Positions 30,035-31,835 of a stretch of DNA of 31,835 nt are shown piece after piece (the stretch's first letter is position 1; every line of letters begins with the position of its first letter). Under the pieces are notes generated by a model. The model saw only the letters and a list, made by a program, of their open reading frames with translations, was not told the origin of the DNA and did no database searches. Source of the DNA: SKVL01 sp051745565 (GTDB lineage Bacteria > Patescibacteriota > Minisyncoccia > Phycocordibacterales > CSBR16-193); NCBI GenBank assembly GCA_051745565.1, contig JBNJEF010000003.1:1-31835 (forward strand), given 5' to 3'. Made by a program: the position numbers and the translations under genes.

Positions 30035-31003
30035 ATGAGATCAAGTTTGTTCGCATTGATCGCAACTGTATCTGCTTTTGCCCTGCTGATCGCCGGTCCC
30101 GTCTGGGCTTGCGATCCCGCTGACGACGAATGTCTGCCGACCGATTACCAGAGCGATCTGGACATCGGCTCAAGCGCCGGTGAAAATGCCTACGACTACA
30201 AAGAAAACGTCGGCGACAACGACAACTACGGATCGGCAGGAGAGTTTGATGCTGGAGCCGAAGCCCACTCCCAAATGAAAGCAGATGGTCCCAATGTTGA
30301 AGGCCATGTCTACTCCACAGGTGGAGTTCTCGGATACACCGAGACCTTTGATCTGGATGTGGATGGCGGTAGCGGGGTTGGCGCCTACAGTGAGACAGTA
30401 GGTCTCACCGAAGCCGGGATGATGAGTCCCGGAGGACTAGAAGGTGTCTTCTCTGGAGGTTTTGGTTTTGAAATGGACATAGTTAACTCCGCCGGAAGTT
30501 TTTACGGCGGAACATCAACTGATCCGGAAACCTTCGGCCTTGCCACCCAGGAGTTCTGCTCCGTAGGCGGGCTTGAAGTACAAGGCGACTATGCCAATTA
30601 TCCGGACGGATTTGAGGCAAGCGGCGCTGTAGAATTCCAATCGGACACCTACAGCCACAGCTACGGATACACCCAGGAGGAAGACGGTGTAACAACTGTC
30701 GGCAAAGGCTCTTTAGTGGAGTCCACGATGGAAATGGAGAGTCAGATGAACGCCCCCGAAGGCCAAGCAGATGGAATGTGGTCTGCTGCCGGTGGAGCGG
30801 TCACTGAGACCCACCAGTCGGACAACTCTGGCTACGCAAACGCCGTAGCCATAGGCGAGCACTCCGCCTCAGGAGAAATCGGACAGGACTATACCGGACA
30901 GGCAAGTGGTTATAGCGACACCTCCATGACATCCTTTGATGGCATGGTGGGCGGTATTAACCGTGCTGAAGCCGGAATGAGCGTGCAGAGTCAGATAGAT
31001 TAA
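30035..31003 (+). CDS. secreted acidic Gly/Ser/Ala-rich protein, unknown function
   Basis: 322 residues. GGAGG lies 5 bases before the ATG. Residues 1-25 are a signal peptide (VWA then C26; the residue before is not a typical lipobox, so secretion is more likely than lipidation). The mature chain is rich in Gly, Ser, Ala, Asp and Glu with very few Lys or Arg, and reads as many short beta-prone stretches such as GAVEFQSDTYSHSYGY. Loose internal similarity is seen between HSQMKADG (about residue 80), ESQMNAPEGQADG (about 235) and the C-terminal VQSQID. Three cysteines only. A fibrous or surface-coating protein is possible, but there is no family match I can name. Confidence 0.75.
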   Translation: MRSSLFALIATVSAFALLIAGPVWACDPADDECLPTDYQSDLDIGSSAGENAYDYKENVGDNDNYGSAGEFDAGAEAHSQMKADGPNVEGHVYSTGGVLGYTETFDLDVDGGSGVGAYSETVGLTEAGMMSPGGLEGVFSGGFGFEMDIVNSAGSFYGGTSTDPETFGLATQEFCSVGGLEVQGDYANYPDGFEASGAVEFQSDTYSHSYGYTQEEDGVTTVGKGSLVESTMEMESQMNAPEGQADGMWSAAGGAVTETHQSDNSGYANAVAIGEHSASGEIGQDYTGQASGYSDTSMTSFDGMVGGINRAEAGMSVQSQID

Positions 31004-31014
31004 CTTAACCCAAA

Positions 31015-31044
31015 GGGATGGGTTTGGGCGGCCAAGCCCATCCC
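31015..31044 (+). promoter_or_regulatory. GC-rich intercistronic hairpin
   Basis: GGGATGGG-T-TTGG, loop GCGG, CCAA-G-CCCATCCC gives 13 pairs including one G-U. No T-run follows, so it is more likely an mRNA-stabilising or processing element than a terminator. Confidence 0.6.
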
Positions 31045-31064
31045 ATCTCAAAAGGAGGTACACC

Positions 31065-31835
31065 ATGAAATGGACAGTGGCCGCCATGGCAGTGTCAACA
31101 ATATTATTTTTCGGTATCATCCCCGCCGAAGCGCAACAAGCCTCGGCAGATGCAAATGTAGAGAGTAACCAGATCTACTCCCCGACCTTTGAGGGTGGGG
31201 AGCAGAGAAGGAATATGCCAGGAACGATGTTGCCTGGGTTTCCTCACACTCCGTCGTATTTTGCAAAGCCTCTTATGACGCATGAATTCTTGTCTCTGTC
31301 CAAGTTCGCCGAGGCGAAGTTGGAATGGACAAGAGAAGACATCAAGAACTGGTCAGAGGACTCCGACCTTGTTGAAGTCAAAACAGAAGGGCGTAGTACA
31401 AAGAGTACTCACCGTCCAACTGATAAACTGAAGATCATCCTTCAAAAACCAGATGAATACGATTTCATCGGTTTCGTGTTGGCAAGAGCTGACGAGGAGA
31501 ACACCTCCATGGAGGCGGTCTTCTCGAGGTTGGCTTCGACCGGTCTGGGAATGGGAGCCAACGTCTTGGTTCCCATTAACGAGGGGGCTAAGAGAGTACT
31601 CTCAGCCTCCGCTTGGGGTATCTCTTTGGGATACACCCAGGTCAAGATCGGCGGTGGCTCCGAACAGGATGCCGGCGCCGGTGCTGTTGGCTTCGGTTAT
31701 GCCGAAGGTGAGAGCGCCTATCGCCACGAGCCTTATGCTCGGGTTATGGCGATCTCCGTCTCCCCTTCAGTTTACGAAGAACTTGGAGCTCCCGAAGACA
31801 GGGAAACCGAGTTAGAGATGGAGAACGAGCGGCTC
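31065..31835 (+). CDS. secreted protein of unknown function, N-terminal part
   Basis: An open frame of 257 codons runs from ATG 31065 off the right edge without a stop. AAAGGAGG lies 6 bases before the ATG. Residues 1-24 are a signal peptide (AEA-QQ cleavage). The mature part has a charged stretch (KFAEAKLEWTREDIKNWSED) and then a Gly/Ala-rich beta-like region (SAWGISLGYTQVKIGGG, GAGAVGFGYAEGES). The last visible residues are an acidic run (EDRETELEMENERL) that may begin a coiled coil. No known domain recognised. Base composition matches the preceding gene and differs from the ribosomal region. Confidence 0.75.
   Translation, partial: MKWTVAAMAVSTILFFGIIPAEAQQASADANVESNQIYSPTFEGGEQRRNMPGTMLPGFPHTPSYFAKPLMTHEFLSLSKFAEAKLEWTREDIKNWSEDSDLVEVKTEGRSTKSTHRPTDKLKIILQKPDEYDFIGFVLARADEENTSMEAVFSRLASTGLGMGANVLVPINEGAKRVLSASAWGISLGYTQVKIGGGSEQDAGAGAVGFGYAEGESAYRHEPYARVMAISVSPSVYEELGAPEDRETELEMENERL

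Overview
The window looks like a chromosomal segment of a Candidate Phyla Radiation (Patescibacteria) bacterium, probably of the Parcubacteria type. The supporting signs are an AT-rich backbone, a ribosomal protein cluster with no L30 gene between S5 and L15, very compact minus-strand gene packing, starts that mostly lack a Shine-Dalgarno (SD) sequence, a ComEC split into two proteins, and a nucleoside diphosphate kinase with a large insertion. This placement is inferred from gene content; no rRNA gene is present to confirm it.

Layout: 1-290 is the start of a DsbA-like thiol oxidoreductase that runs off the left edge. 507-3133 (+) holds an ATP-grasp ligase next to a Mur ligase that resembles the C-terminal half of cyanophycin synthetase. 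3236-4384 (+) is infC-rpmI-rplT, closed by a bidirectional terminator. 4432-4857 (-) is a small four-helix membrane protein. 4858-5531 has no protein gene but holds two related structured elements. They share sequence blocks at nearly fixed spacing and closing stems. The right-hand copy has its own promoter and terminator on the minus strand. I think this is the best candidate in the window for an undescribed RNA family.

5532-23568 (-) is the translation superoperon, read right to left: rpsL-rpsG-fusA, tuf-rpsJ, rplC-rplD-rplW-rplB, rpsS-rplV-rpsC-rplP-rpmC-rpsQ-rplN-rplX-rplE, rpsN-rpsH-rplF-rplR-rpsE-rplO-secY-adk-map, ndk. Internal terminators and promoters cut it into several units. 23731-24694 is a divergent pair, an M50 membrane protease (-) and rpmB (+). 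24754-25908 (-) is an exported peptidoglycan-binding/BsuPI/thioredoxin-like fusion. 25978-28404 is a divergent pair encoding the two halves of ComEC, sharing a 21-bp gap centred on a palindromic -10 box. 28346-29101 (-) is an RNase HI with a hybrid-binding domain at its C-terminus.

29190-31835 (+) differs from the rest. It has a consensus promoter, strong SD sequences, higher G+C codons, GC-rich intergenic hairpins, and three exported proteins of unknown function (one lipoprotein, two secreted). Between the lipoprotein and the first secreted protein lie two 12-nt sequences complementary to the usual 16S rRNA 3' tail, with mutually exclusive hairpins. This may be an acquired or highly expressed surface-protein operon. 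An assembly join cannot be excluded from the sequence alone.
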